Position numbers and translations under genes: made by a program
Shown: positions 25,333-34,200 of the stretch, piece after piece
How the letters are laid out: each line of letters opens with the position of its first letter
Position numbering within the stretch: position 1 is the stretch's first letter
Assembly (NCBI RefSeq): GCF_022430525.1
Contig: NZ_CP092520.1
Span: forward strand, 496,001-560,000
Origin: Cetobacterium somerae
GTDB taxonomy: Bacteria > Fusobacteriota > Fusobacteriia > Fusobacteriales > Fusobacteriaceae
DNA length: 64,000 nucleotides
Direction of reading: 5' to 3'
The notes under the pieces: model-generated
Database searches by the model: none
Told to the model about the DNA's origin: nothing
The model's input: the letters and a program-made list of their open reading frames with translations, nothing else

Positions 25333-26010
25333 ATGACAAAAGAACTATTTAAAGGAAGTGTAGTTTTAAATCCTGTTCCTGCTGTAGTTATAACATCTAG
25401 AAATAAAGATGGTGTTAATAACGCATTTACCGTTGCATGGACGGGTACTATCTGTACTAATCCTCCTATGCTTTCTATCTCTATTAGACCTGAGAGATTA
25501 TCATATGAATATATTAAAGAAACAATGGAGTTTACAGTTAACTTACCAAATACTTTCCAAGTAAGAGAAACTGACTATTGTGGTGTTATTTCTGGAAGAG
25601 ATGTTGATAAAATTAAACATCTAGGGCTTACTGCTAAACCTGGAGAACATGTTAACTCTCCGTATTTAGAGGAGTTTCCTATCAATATCGAATGTAAAGT
25701 TAAGCAAATTATTCCACTAGGAACACATGATTTATTTTTAGCTGAAGTTGTTGGTTCACATATCAATAAAAATATCATTGATGAAAAAGGCAAAATTCAT
25801 TTTGAATGGGCTAATCTAATTAATTATTGTCATGGTGAATATTTTCCAATGTCAAAAAAACCTATTGGTCAATTTGGATTCTCTGTTGCTAAAAATCCTT
25901 TACTAATAGAAAAATATAAGCATATAAAATCTTATACAGAATATAGAGATGAAAAAAACAATAAAAAACCTAAAAAAAAGGTTAAAAGTAAGGTTAAAAA
26001 GAAAAAATAA
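25333..26010 (+). CDS. Flavin reductase-like FMN-binding split-barrel protein with Lys-rich tail
   Basis: 225 residues. The core (about 5-190) fits the flavin reductase-like / FMN-binding split barrel family: VLNPVPAVVITS, the FTVAWTGTICTNPPMLSISIRP segment (FMN phosphate contact region), and FTVNLPN with TDYCGVISGRDVDKI. It may bind FMN and act as a small-molecule or flavin reductase; no specific substrate is apparent. The last ~18 residues are almost all lysine (KKPKKKVKSKVKKKK), an unusual basic tail that might bind RNA, DNA or membranes. AAGGAG precedes the ATG. Confidence 0.82.
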   Translation: MTKELFKGSVVLNPVPAVVITSRNKDGVNNAFTVAWTGTICTNPPMLSISIRPERLSYEYIKETMEFTVNLPNTFQVRETDYCGVISGRDVDKIKHLGLTAKPGEHVNSPYLEEFPINIECKVKQIIPLGTHDLFLAEVVGSHINKNIIDEKGKIHFEWANLINYCHGEYFPMSKKPIGQFGFSVAKNPLLIEKYKHIKSYTEYRDEKNNKKPKKKVKSKVKKKK

Positions 26011-26021
26011 AATACAATATA

Positions 26022-26059
26022 AAAGAGCAGATGGGCAGCTTATAACCCATCTGCTCTTT
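26022..26059 (+). terminator. Strong hairpin between flavin reductase gene and MATE gene
   Basis: A 14-bp perfect stem pairs 26022-26035 (AAAGAGCAGATGGG) with 26046-26059, ending in CTTTAATTT. The T-tract is short, so it may be a partial terminator allowing read-through into the MATE gene 21 bases later. Confidence 0.7.
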
Positions 26060-26080
26060 AATTTACAAAAGGAGTGTCGC

Positions 26081-27436
26081 ATGTTTCAAAAATTTAAATT
26101 CGAAAAAAGTTTTATTAAAATGTTAATGTCTTTAGCTATTCCTATTATTTTACAAAGTTTGATTACTGCATCATTAAATCTTCTTGATAATATCATGGTT
26201 GGAAAGCTTGGAGAAAGTGAAATCGCTGCAGTTGGTTTATCAAATCAATTTTATATGATTTTCTTCTATTCAGTAGCTGGTGTAGGAATGGGAGCCTCTA
26301 TTTTCATGTCTCAACTTTGGGGTAAAAAAGATGTCAAAAAAATACATGAATTTTTAGATCTCTCTCTTTTAATCTCACTTGGAGTTTCAATATTTTTTGC
26401 TGCAATTGCTTTAATTTTTCCAGCGAATATAATTCATATTTTTTTAAATGATCCAACTGTTACGTCTCTAGGAGTTAGTTATTTAAGAATAGTTGCTGTG
26501 AGTTATATTCTATCATCTATAACTCTAGCTTATTCAATGGCTTTAAGAAGTACTGCTCAAACTAAACTCCCTATGTACGGAAGTATTGTTGGAATTGCTT
26601 TTAATGGTCTTTTAAATTATTTATTTATATTTGGTAAATTCGGTGCTCCTAAGATGGGAGTTGCTGGTGCTGCTTTAGGAACAACTATCTCTAGAACTAT
26701 GGAACTAGGGTTTCTTTTATTCATGATTTATAATTATAATAATGTAATTGCAACAAAATTCCACGGTTTAAAAGAACTTTCTATAAAAAAATTAAAAGAA
26801 TTCTTTAAAATTGCATCTCCAGTTATTTTTAACGATATTATGTGGATTTTAGGAATTTCAACTTATTCTATTGCTTATGCTAAACTTGGAGTTAACGCAA
26901 CTGCAACTATGCAAATTGCAATTACTGTTAACAATATGTTTAATATCTTTGGTATAGGTATTGGAGCTGCTTCTGCTATAATAATTGGTAATAAAATTGG
27001 AGCTGGCTTAAAAGATGAGGCGTACTCTCTTTCAATAAAGATATCTCAATTTGGAGTTTTATTAGGAGTAGCTATCGGAATTATTTTCTACTTTATCTCT
27101 CCTCTTTTTGTTGGAGTCTTTAAAATAACTCCTGAAACAGCTAAAAATGTAATTACTGTTTTAAAAATAATGGCATTCTTTATTCCTGCAAGATTTTATG
27201 CTATTATACAAGTAATAGGTACTTTAAGAGGTGGTGGAGATGTTGTTTATGCAATTGCAACTGAAATGATTGGAATTTGGATTATAGGAATTCCTATGGC
27301 CTTTGCTGCTATTCACTTCATCCCGGGATTATCTATAACAACATTATACTTTATAATCTGTTTAGAAGAACTTGTTAAATGTGCCATAACATACCCACGT
27401 GTTATGTCATATAAATGGATTAGAAGTTTAGTTTAA
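26081..27436 (+). CDS. MATE family multidrug/toxin efflux transporter
   Basis: 451 residues from the ATG at 26081, chosen because AAGGAGTG stands 7 bases upstream; the frame is open further upstream only through the preceding gene's basic tail and the hairpin. About 12 membrane helices in two MatE repeats. Each repeat opens with a typical segment: LAIPIILQSLITASLNLLDNIMVGKLGE (key P, D, VG) and IASPVIFNDIMWILGIS. Na+ or H+ driven export of cationic compounds is family knowledge; substrate unknown. Confidence 0.85.
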   Translation: MFQKFKFEKSFIKMLMSLAIPIILQSLITASLNLLDNIMVGKLGESEIAAVGLSNQFYMIFFYSVAGVGMGASIFMSQLWGKKDVKKIHEFLDLSLLISLGVSIFFAAIALIFPANIIHIFLNDPTVTSLGVSYLRIVAVSYILSSITLAYSMALRSTAQTKLPMYGSIVGIAFNGLLNYLFIFGKFGAPKMGVAGAALGTTISRTMELGFLLFMIYNYNNVIATKFHGLKELSIKKLKEFFKIASPVIFNDIMWILGISTYSIAYAKLGVNATATMQIAITVNNMFNIFGIGIGAASAIIIGNKIGAGLKDEAYSLSIKISQFGVLLGVAIGIIFYFISPLFVGVFKITPETAKNVITVLKIMAFFIPARFYAIIQVIGTLRGGGDVVYAIATEMIGIWIIGIPMAFAAIHFIPGLSITTLYFIICLEELVKCAITYPRVMSYKWIRSLV

Positions 27437-27449
27437 TTTAGGAGGATTT

Positions 27450-28370
27450 ATGATATCTTTAATTATTTTACTTGTCGGAGTTATTTTTTTGGTTTTAGGA
27501 GCAAATTCTCTTGTTGATGGAGCTTCTGTTATAGCTAAAAGATTCAATATTCCTAATATTGTTATTGGACTTACCATCGTAGCTTTTGGAACTTCTGCTC
27601 CTGAACTTGTTGTAAATGTCATTTCTGCATTAAATGGCAAAAGTGCTATCACATTAGGAAATGTTATAGGAAGTAATGTTATTAATATTCTTGTTATTTT
27701 AGGTATTACAGCTATTATCTACCCTTTAACAGTTGCGAGAAACACTGTTAAATTTGAAATACCTATAGCACTTTTTGCTTCAATTTTAACATATGTTTTA
27801 GCTAAAAATGGAGTCTTAAGTAAAATTGATGGATTTATATTATTAGGATTTTTTATATTATTTCTTATGTATAATGCCTATTTAACAGTTATGAATAGAG
27901 AAGAGAGCGAATTAGAAGTAAAAAATTATACCTTACCTATAGCTACTGGTGTAACGATACTTGGCTTTATTCTTTTAGTTTTTGGAGGAAAATTTATTGT
28001 TGACTCTGCTGTTGATCTGGCTAGAAACTTTGGAATTTCTGAAAGAGTTATTTCTGTAACAGTTGTTTCTTTAGGAACATCTTTACCAGAGTTAGCAACT
28101 TCTGTTGTTGCTGCATTTAAGAAAAATACTGATATTGCAATAGGAAATGTTGTAGGTTCTAACATCTTTAATACATTTTTTATTCTAGGGATATCTGCTG
28201 TTATTACCCCTATCGATGTTCCTACTACTGCATTTATTGATTTAATTTTAAATATAGTTGCTTCAATTCTTCTTTTAGCATTTGTTTTAAGAAACTATAG
28301 ATTAAATAGAATTCACGGTCTTCTATTTTTAACAGTATACTCAACTTATTTATACTCTCTTTTTAAATAG
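27450..28370 (+). CDS. Calcium/sodium antiporter (CaCA family, YrbG-like)
   Basis: 306 residues with about 10 membrane helices. The two inverted alpha-repeats are clear: VAFGTSAPELVVNV followed by GNVIGSNVINI, and VSLGTSLPELATSV followed by GNVVGSNIFNT. These GTS-PE and GN-GSN motifs form the cation site of Na+/Ca2+ exchangers. ORF begins at an ATG behind TAGGAGG. Probably co-transcribed with the next gene. Confidence 0.9.
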   Translation: MISLIILLVGVIFLVLGANSLVDGASVIAKRFNIPNIVIGLTIVAFGTSAPELVVNVISALNGKSAITLGNVIGSNVINILVILGITAIIYPLTVARNTVKFEIPIALFASILTYVLAKNGVLSKIDGFILLGFFILFLMYNAYLTVMNREESELEVKNYTLPIATGVTILGFILLVFGGKFIVDSAVDLARNFGISERVISVTVVSLGTSLPELATSVVAAFKKNTDIAIGNVVGSNIFNTFFILGISAVITPIDVPTTAFIDLILNIVASILLLAFVLRNYRLNRIHGLLFLTVYSTYLYSLFK

Positions 28371-28393
28371 GAGTTAAAAAGGAGGAGATTAAA

Positions 28394-29266
28394 ATTAAAA
28401 TAATCTACAATAATGATAAGCCTGCTATAGGAATTGTTCAAATTATACATGGTATGAGTGAATACTCTAAAAGATATTTGAGCTTTACAGATTTTTTAAA
28501 TAAAAATAGATATATAGTTGTTTTATCTGATCATAGAGGACATGGAGAAGAGGCTCTTAAAAATGGAACCTTAGGACTTTTTAGTAGTTCTTTTGATATT
28601 TTAGTTTTTGATCAAGTTAATATAAGTAAAAATTTAAAAGAGCAGTTCCCTAATCTCCCTTTTTATATTTTAGGACATAGTATGGGATCCTTTATAGCTC
28701 AGAAACATATGAAAGTATATTCTAAAGAAAAATTTAATTATATTTTTATGGGTAGTTGTTATGAAAGAAAATTCATGACTTTTATTGGTAAAGCTCTTTT
28801 TAAATCTATATCTCTTTTAACAGATAATCCTAAAAAAATTTTTAATAATATCATTTTTCTAGGAACTAATTCAAAAATTAAAGATAAAGATAAAAACAGC
28901 TCATCTTGGTTAAGTAGAGATCCAAAAGTTGTAAAAGAATTTTTAGATAATCCTCATTGTGGATTTAGTTATACTCCAAAATTTTATTATAATTTTTTAG
29001 ATTTTTTATCTAAACTTTATAATAAAGATAGCTTTAATTTTGTTAATAGAACAACTCCTATTTTAATTATTTCAGGTGAGGATGATCCTATTGGACTTTA
29101 TGGTTTAGGGGTTAAATCTCTTTATAATTTTTATTTAAATTTAGGTTTTAGCAAACTTTCTTTAAAATTATATAAAGATTGCAGACATGAAATTTTAAAT
29201 GAACTTAATAAAAATCAAGTATATGACGATATACTACTCTGGATGAAAAAAGAAGGAAAAGTTTAA
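28394..29266 (+). CDS. Alpha/beta hydrolase (monoacylglycerol lipase/lysophospholipase-like), probable AUU start
   Basis: 291 residues if started at ATT 28394. No ATG, GTG or TTG lies between the in-frame stop at 28364 and the ATG at 28454, yet the conserved N-terminal strand and oxyanion motif (GIVQIIHGMSEYSKRY, residues about 13-28) span that ATG. AAGGAGGAG (28379-28387) is spaced 6-8 bases from the ATT. The nucleophile motif GHSMGS is present, with the acid in SGEDDPIGLYG and the His in CRHEILNE near the end, as in MGL-type serine hydrolases. Acts on lipid esters by family analogy. Starting at 28454 would cut off the first strand and HG of the oxyanion motif. Confidence 0.8.
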   Translation: MKIIYNNDKPAIGIVQIIHGMSEYSKRYLSFTDFLNKNRYIVVLSDHRGHGEEALKNGTLGLFSSSFDILVFDQVNISKNLKEQFPNLPFYILGHSMGSFIAQKHMKVYSKEKFNYIFMGSCYERKFMTFIGKALFKSISLLTDNPKKIFNNIIFLGTNSKIKDKDKNSSSWLSRDPKVVKEFLDNPHCGFSYTPKFYYNFLDFLSKLYNKDSFNFVNRTTPILIISGEDDPIGLYGLGVKSLYNFYLNLGFSKLSLKLYKDCRHEILNELNKNQVYDDILLWMKKEGKV

Positions 29267-29281
29267 CTTTTCCTTCTTTTG
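29246..29281. terminator. Bidirectional terminator after the alpha/beta hydrolase
   Basis: A long stem pairs AAAAGAAGGAAAAGTT (29247-29262) with AACTTTTCCTTCTTTT (29265-29280); it contains the stop codon of the hydrolase. Confidence 0.8.
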
Positions 29282-29935
29282 TTATTTTAATACTTTTCCT
29301 TTTAAAAATTTAAACTCTGATATTAAACTTCTATGCTCTAATTTTTTTATGTCTTGACTATTAAGCTTAAAAAAATACTGAATTAAAGGCCCTACACATA
29401 GTGAAGAAACTACTGTTCCTACTCCTATTGTTCCTCCTAAAATATATCCAAGACCTAAAACAACAATTTCTATACAAGTTTTTATTTTCCATAAGGGATG
29501 ACTTGATTTTTTAGTTAAAATTACCATTAATCCGTCTCTTGGACCACATCCAAGACCTGTAGATATATAAACATAACAACCATAGCTAAATATAAGTATT
29601 CCTATTATTAAAATTAATATTTTTTTTAATAATATATCTCCTTTAGGTATTATATCTAAATAGATATACATATCTATAAATACTCCTACTAATAAAAAAT
29701 TTATTACAGTTCCGCTTCCAATCGGTTGCTTTAAAAAAATACTAAATAAAACAACGAAAGCTCCTACTAAAAGATTCGCTTCTCCTAGTGTTATTCCAAT
29801 AGTTCTATTCAACCCTTGATTTAAAACATCCCACGGTGATAATCCTAAATTTGAATTTAAAATAGTTACAACTCCCAATGCACACAATAATAATCCTAAC
29901 ATTAACTTCAAATACCTTAACATCTCTTGCTTCAT
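29282..29935 (-). CDS. YczE/YitT-like membrane protein
   Basis: 217 residues with about five membrane helices. The motif NSNLGLSPWDVLNQGLNRTIGITLGEA (key G-x-x-PWDVLxxGL) and TGLGCGPRDGLMV (key GxGxRDGLM) in the two halves are those of the YczE/YyaS family, whose biochemical function is unknown. An upstream ATG adds five codons, but AAAGGAAAG lies right before the second ATG (29935), which I prefer. Confidence 0.75.
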   Translation of the reverse strand: MKQEMLRYLKLMLGLLLCALGVVTILNSNLGLSPWDVLNQGLNRTIGITLGEANLLVGAFVVLFSIFLKQPIGSGTVINFLLVGVFIDMYIYLDIIPKGDILLKKILILIIGILIFSYGCYVYISTGLGCGPRDGLMVILTKKSSHPLWKIKTCIEIVVLGLGYILGGTIGVGTVVSSLCVGPLIQYFFKLNSQDIKKLEHRSLISEFKFLKGKVLK

Positions 29936-30034
29936 AGTCTTTCCTTTCATAATTTTGCTTGAAATATTATATCACTTTTCTAAAAAAAATAAAATTTTAT
30001 TTGATTTTTTTTTTATTTGATGTAAAATGTTCTT

Positions 30035-30120
30035 GCTAGGGGTGCCGTTTTGGCTGAGAGACTTTGAAAAAAGTTAACCCTTCGAACCTGATTTGGTTAA
30101 AACCAACGTAGGGAAGCTAT
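30035..30120 (+). promoter_or_regulatory. TPP riboswitch (thi box)
   Basis: The sequence contains AGGGGTGCC, GGCTGAGAGA, ACCCTTCGAACCTGAT and GTAGGGAAGCT in the right order and spacing, the conserved core of thiamin pyrophosphate aptamers. It precedes a terminator hairpin and the thiazole operon, so TPP should switch the operon off by premature termination. Confidence 0.95.
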
Positions 30121-30150
30121 TTTATCAAGTTATTATTATATAACTGATTA

Positions 30151-30186
30151 AAAGGCTATACTCTATTGGGTATAGCTTTTTTTTAT
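30151..30186 (+). terminator. Riboswitch-controlled intrinsic terminator of the thi operon
   Basis: GCTATAC (30155-30161) pairs with GTATAGC (30170-30176), followed by eight or more T residues, 30 bases after the TPP aptamer. Confidence 0.85.
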
Positions 30187-30225
30187 AAAATAGCCACCTT
30201 AACAATAAAAAGGAGGTAATTTATT

Positions 30226-30423
30226 TTGAATTTTAAATTTAATGGCGAATCCCTATCTATCGATTCTACTAGCACAATTAGAGACTTTATTCATTCTTTA
30301 AATTTAAATACTGACAGTCTCATTATTTTACTCAATAACAACATTATAAAAAAAGAACAACTTGATATTACTATTGAAGAAGGATATTCAATTGAAGTCT
30401 TAAATTTTGTATGTGGAGGTTAA
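30226..30423 (+). CDS. thiS: Sulfur carrier protein ThiS
   Basis: 65 residues, ubiquitin-like. It ends in CGG, the diglycine tail that ThiF adenylates and that carries the thiocarboxylate sulfur to thiazole synthase. Starts with TTG (30226) behind AAAAGGAGG, spaced 9 bases. [23 protein letters not shown] is the conserved C-terminal strand region. Confidence 0.92.
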   Translation: MNFKFNGESLSIDSTSTIRDFIHSLNLNTDSLIILLNNNIIKKEQLDITIEEGYSIEVLNFVCGG

Positions 30424-30425
30424 TT

Positions 30426-31193
30426 ATGGATAAATTATTTATAGGTGGAATAGAATTTAATAATCGTCTTATTACAGGTAGTGGAAAATTTTCAAAATAT
30501 TCATTAATCAATGAAATGTTAAATAAATGCGGCAGTGAAATGATTACGGTCGCACTAAGAAGAGTTGATGTCACTGGAAAAAGTGAAAATATTTTAGAAT
30601 ATATTCCACAAAACATCAAACTTCTTCCTAACACAAGTGGAGCAAGAAATGCTGAAGAAGCTATTAAAATTGCAAGAATTGCTAGAGAAGCTGGTTGTGG
30701 TGATTTTATAAAAATTGAAATTATAAGTGATATGAAATACTTGATGCCAGATAATGAAGAAACTATAAAAGCTACTGAAGTACTTGCTAAAGAAGGATTT
30801 ATTGTTATGCCATATATCAATCCAGATTTAATTGTCGCTAAAAAATTAGAAGTTGCTGGAGCAGCAGCTATTATGCCACTTGGTGCTCCTATTGGATCAA
30901 ATAAAGGACTTCTAACAAAGCCAATGATTGAAATTCTTGTTGAAAATTGTACTCTTCCTATTATTGTTGATGCTGGAATTGGAAAACCCTCTCACGCATG
31001 TGAAGCTATGGAAATGGGGTGCAGTGCCGTTTTAGTCGATACTGCTATTGCAACTAGTGGTGATCCTGTAAAAATGTCCATAGCTTTTAATAAAGCTGTT
31101 CAAGCTGGACGAGAAGCTTACCTAGCTAAGTGTGGTAAAATTAATAATAGCGCTATTGCTTCTTCTCCTCTTACTGGATTTTTAAGGGATTAG
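30426..31193 (+). CDS. thiG: Thiazole synthase ThiG
   Basis: 255 residues from the ATG at 30426 (GGAGG at the end of thiS is 5 bases upstream; an earlier ATG in the thiS end lacks such a site). It condenses deoxyxylulose-5-phosphate, dehydroglycine and ThiS-thiocarboxylate into the thiazole. [24 protein letters not shown], and [31 protein letters not shown]-type sequence (key D-A-G-I-G, S-D/H) are the family core. TIM barrel. Confidence 0.94.
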   Translation: MDKLFIGGIEFNNRLITGSGKFSKYSLINEMLNKCGSEMITVALRRVDVTGKSENILEYIPQNIKLLPNTSGARNAEEAIKIARIAREAGCGDFIKIEIISDMKYLMPDNEETIKATEVLAKEGFIVMPYINPDLIVAKKLEVAGAAAIMPLGAPIGSNKGLLTKPMIEILVENCTLPIIVDAGIGKPSHACEAMEMGCSAVLVDTAIATSGDPVKMSIAFNKAVQAGREAYLAKCGKINNSAIASSPLTGFLRD

Positions 31194-31202
31194 TGAGAAC
31201 TT

Positions 31203-32312
31203 ATGGATAAATTTTTACAACATTATAAATCTTTTAATTATGAAATTTTTTTTGAAAAATTAAGCACCTCTGATATAGAAAATATTATTAAAAATAGTGG
31301 AGATAAAATTCTTGAAGACTTAGAATTTTTAGCTTTGCTTTCTCCAAAAGCTTCAAACTTATTGGAAAAAATGGCTTTAAAAGCTAATACTATAACTGAG
31401 CAATATTTTGGTAAAGAAATTCATATCTATGCACCTTTATATATTTCAAATATTTGTGATAATGAATGCAGTTACTGTGGCTTTAAACATTCAAATCCAA
31501 TTAAAAGGCGTCATTTAACTCTTGAAGAAATTGAAAAAGAAGCTATTTTTATCTCTGAAACTCTTGGAATTCATAGCATTATTTTATTAACTGGAGAAAG
31601 CTCTATAAATTCTATAGAGTATTTAAAAAATTCGATTAAAATTTTAAAAAAATATTTTTCTACTGTTATAATTGAAGTCCAACCTCTTTCACAAGAAGAA
31701 TATAACATTCTATATGAAGTTGGACTCGATGGTGTCACTGTTTATCAAGAGTGTTACCATAAAGAGACATACTCTAAATATCATCTAAAAGGAAATAAAA
31801 CAGATTATAGCTACAGATTAGAAACTCCTAAAAGAGCAGCTCTAGCCAATTTAAGATCCATTAATATTGGCACTCTATTTGGACTTGGAAACCCTGTTGA
31901 AGAAGCATTTTTAGCGGGTATGCATCTAAAATATTTAATAAATAATTTCTTAGGCTCTCAATTTTCTATATCTCTTCCTAGGATCAAAGAAGCTTATAGA
32001 AATATTAAACCTGAAAATATTGTAAACGATAAGGAATTTGTACAGTTTATCTTAGCTTATCGTTTGGCTTTTCCTATGGTTGGAATAAATATTTCAACTA
32101 GAGAAGGACAAAATTTTAGAGATAATTTACTACCTTTAGGAGTCACTAAATATTCTGCTGGTTCCGTTACAGAAGTAGGAGGATACTCTCTTTCAAATAA
32201 CTCAGAACCTCAGTTTGAAACAGATGACCATAGAAGCGTACAAGAGATTGTTTCTATGCTAAAAACTAAGGGATATCAACCTATTTTTAAAGATTGGGAA
32301 GGTAGTTTATGA
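31203..32312 (+). CDS. thiH: Radical SAM dehydroglycine synthase ThiH
   Basis: 369 residues. It splits tyrosine to dehydroglycine and p-cresol for thiazole synthesis in anaerobes. The [4Fe-4S] motif CDNECSYCGF (CxxxCxxC, about residues 85-92) and the later SAM-related GLGNPVEEAFLAGMHLKYL and SLPRIK segments fit ThiH. Using ThiH rather than ThiO fits an anaerobe. Its TGA overlaps the thiF ATG. Confidence 0.93.
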   Translation: MDKFLQHYKSFNYEIFFEKLSTSDIENIIKNSGDKILEDLEFLALLSPKASNLLEKMALKANTITEQYFGKEIHIYAPLYISNICDNECSYCGFKHSNPIKRRHLTLEEIEKEAIFISETLGIHSIILLTGESSINSIEYLKNSIKILKKYFSTVIIEVQPLSQEEYNILYEVGLDGVTVYQECYHKETYSKYHLKGNKTDYSYRLETPKRAALANLRSINIGTLFGLGNPVEEAFLAGMHLKYLINNFLGSQFSISLPRIKEAYRNIKPENIVNDKEFVQFILAYRLAFPMVGINISTREGQNFRDNLLPLGVTKYSAGSVTEVGGYSLSNNSEPQFETDDHRSVQEIVSMLKTKGYQPIFKDWEGSL

Positions 32313-32854
32313 TTAAAATAGGTATTGCTGGTTGCGGTGGTATAGGTTCAAATGTAGCTATGAACCTAGTTAGAGCAGGTATTAAAAATTTTATTTTAGT
32401 CGATTTCGATAAAATTGAAGAAACTAATTTAAATAGACAATTTTATTTTGAAAATCAAATAGGATTATACAAAGCTCCTACATTGATAAAAAATCTAAAA
32501 TCTATTAATGAAAATTTAAACATTGATTTTTTCGTAGAAAAAATTGATAAAAATAATATCTTAGATTTTTTTTCAGACTGTGATATCATTATTGAAGCTT
32601 TTGATAAAAAAGAATTTAAAACTCTTTTAATTGAAAACTACTCGACTAAATATATTATATCTGCAAATGGTATCGGTGGAAGAGATTTAAAAAATATAAA
32701 AAATTTAACATTTAATAAACTAACTGTGATTGGGGATTTTTATAGTGATATAAAAATTTATCAAACATATTCGACTAAAGTTATGTTTATTGCGTGTCTT
32801 ATGGCAAATAAAGTTTTAGATATAATAGGAGGATTTTCCGATGAAAAAATTTGA
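32309..32854 (+). CDS. thiF: ThiS adenylyltransferase ThiF
   Basis: 181 residues, an E1-like ThiF/MoeB family protein. IGIAGCGGIGSNVAMNLVRAGI is the nucleotide-binding GxGxxG, DFDKIEETNLNRQFYF (key D, NLNRQ) binds ATP/Mg, and DIIIEAFDKKEFK and ANGIGG follow. It is shorter than MoeB (about 250) and lacks the zinc-binding cysteine pairs at the C-terminus, as in compact ThiF proteins of anaerobes. Overlaps thiH by four bases and thiE by 14. Confidence 0.88.
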   Translation: MIKIGIAGCGGIGSNVAMNLVRAGIKNFILVDFDKIEETNLNRQFYFENQIGLYKAPTLIKNLKSINENLNIDFFVEKIDKNNILDFFSDCDIIIEAFDKKEFKTLLIENYSTKYIISANGIGGRDLKNIKNLTFNKLTVIGDFYSDIKIYQTYSTKVMFIACLMANKVLDIIGGFSDEKI

Positions 32855-33485
32855 TTTACCCATTGGAGTTTATGCAATAACAGATTCTAAATCTGGAAAA
32901 AATAAAAAATTTTTAGAATATTGTGAAGACCTTTTAAAAGGCGGAGCTAAAATCATACAATACAGAGAAAAAAAGAGAGATTTAAAACTTCTTTTAGAAG
33001 AAGCTAAAGCTTTAAGAAAGTTGACACTAAAATATAATGCAACTTTTATAGTTAACGACTATCTTGATATTGCTCTTTTATCGGAAGCTGATGGAATTCA
33101 TATTGGACAAGACGATCTTCCTATAAAAGACGTTAGAAAAATTTTAGGTGAAAATAAAATTATTGGAATTTCTACTCACAATCCTCAAGAAGCACAACAA
33201 GCCATTATAGATGGGGCTGATTATATTGGAGTAGGACCAATTTTTTATACAGAAACTAAAGAGGATGTATGTGCTCTAGTTACTTTAGAATATTTGGATT
33301 TTGTTAACAAAAATATTAAATTACCTTATGTTGCAATTGGTGGAATCAAAGAAAATAATATAGATAAAGTTCTTGCTCTAGGAGCAAAGTCTATTTGTCT
33401 TGTTTCTGAATTAGTTGGTGCAGAAAACACTCTTGAAACTACTAAAAGAATTAACAATATGATTATACATTGGCATAAAAATTAA
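32841..33485 (+). CDS. thiE: Thiamin phosphate synthase ThiE
   Basis: 214 residues, TIM-barrel enzyme joining HMP-pyrophosphate to thiazole phosphate. KIIQYREKKRD (key QxRxK), VNDYLDIALLSEADGIHIGQDDLP, GISTHNPQEA and YIGVGPIFYTETKED are signature segments. VAIGGI follows near the C-terminus. AGGAGGATTTTCCG precedes the ATG within the end of thiF. Completes the thiSGHFE unit; no thiC, thiD or thiM is here. Confidence 0.93.
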   Translation: MKKFDLPIGVYAITDSKSGKNKKFLEYCEDLLKGGAKIIQYREKKRDLKLLLEEAKALRKLTLKYNATFIVNDYLDIALLSEADGIHIGQDDLPIKDVRKILGENKIIGISTHNPQEAQQAIIDGADYIGVGPIFYTETKEDVCALVTLEYLDFVNKNIKLPYVAIGGIKENNIDKVLALGAKSICLVSELVGAENTLETTKRINNMIIHWHKN

Positions 33486-33488
33486 TAA

Positions 33489-33522
33489 AAAAAACCTCTA
33501 AGTAAAATTAGAGGTTTTTTTA
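33489..33522. terminator. Bidirectional terminator after thiE
   Basis: AAAAAACCTCTA (33489-33500) pairs with TAGAGGTTTTTT (33509-33520); convergent genes end here. Confidence 0.9.
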
Positions 33523-34200
33523 CAGACCTAATACAATTCTATTATTCATTAAATTACATTTATCTTCAAGTTCTTTTAGTTTCAATTTACTAGTGTAAAT
33601 AAAATCTTTATTTTTAAAAACTATAACTTCTTCTTTATAATCTAAAACTTCTATCAGTTGGATATTAATTATAGTTCCTCTATCTAATTTATAAAAAATA
33701 TTTGTATGAATAATTTTTTCCTCTACTTCAGAGAAATTTTTCTTTATATCAAAAATTTCTGAATTTGTTAAATGAAATTCTGTTCTCCTTGAAACACTTG
33801 AATATGTGATATAATTTACTTCTGAAAAATTGTATATACCTCTTTTAAAACTGTCAAAAAGATAAAAAGAGTTTATTTTACTCTCTTTTTTCTCTAACTG
33901 CTGTATACACTCTTCTAGCTCAAAAATATCTTTCCTAATTAAACAATCATTTACTAAGTTACTTAAAAATAATTTTCGCATCTCCCTAGTTTCATTTTCT
34001 CCAACTAATGCAATTACTTTTAAATTTCTTTTTTTATATTCAATTAATTTTTCATCTATATTTTCTGTTTTTGAGTCAATTATAATAACATCAACATTTT
34101 GAATTTCATCGCTATTTTTTCTTAAGTCAATACATTTATAAGGAATAACTTCATTTAAAATTATTTTCAAATTATTATCTACATCTATCCCTAATATCAT
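33520..34200 (-). CDS. LytTR-domain response regulator-like transcription factor
   Basis: 226 residues. The N-terminal ~105 residues look like a receiver domain: MILGIDVDNNLK, then VDVIIIDSK (candidate phospho-acceptor D42), ALVGENE and a CLIRKD segment where a KP motif is usual. The C-terminal ~100 residues fit LytTR DNA-binding domains (VNYITYSSVSRRTEFHLTNSEIFDIKKNFSEVEEKI, then FYKLDRGTIINIQLIEVL). It likely binds DNA as a dimer. It starts directly next to the stop of the 7TM gene upstream, so the two form an operon and probably a signalling pair. The receiver is diverged, so phosphorylation is uncertain. Confidence 0.75.
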   Translation of the reverse strand: MILGIDVDNNLKIILNEVIPYKCIDLRKNSDEIQNVDVIIIDSKTENIDEKLIEYKKRNLKVIALVGENETREMRKLFLSNLVNDCLIRKDIFELEECIQQLEKKESKINSFYLFDSFKRGIYNFSEVNYITYSSVSRRTEFHLTNSEIFDIKKNFSEVEEKIIHTNIFYKLDRGTIINIQLIEVLDYKEEVIVFKNKDFIYTSKLKLKELEDKCNLMNNRIVLGL

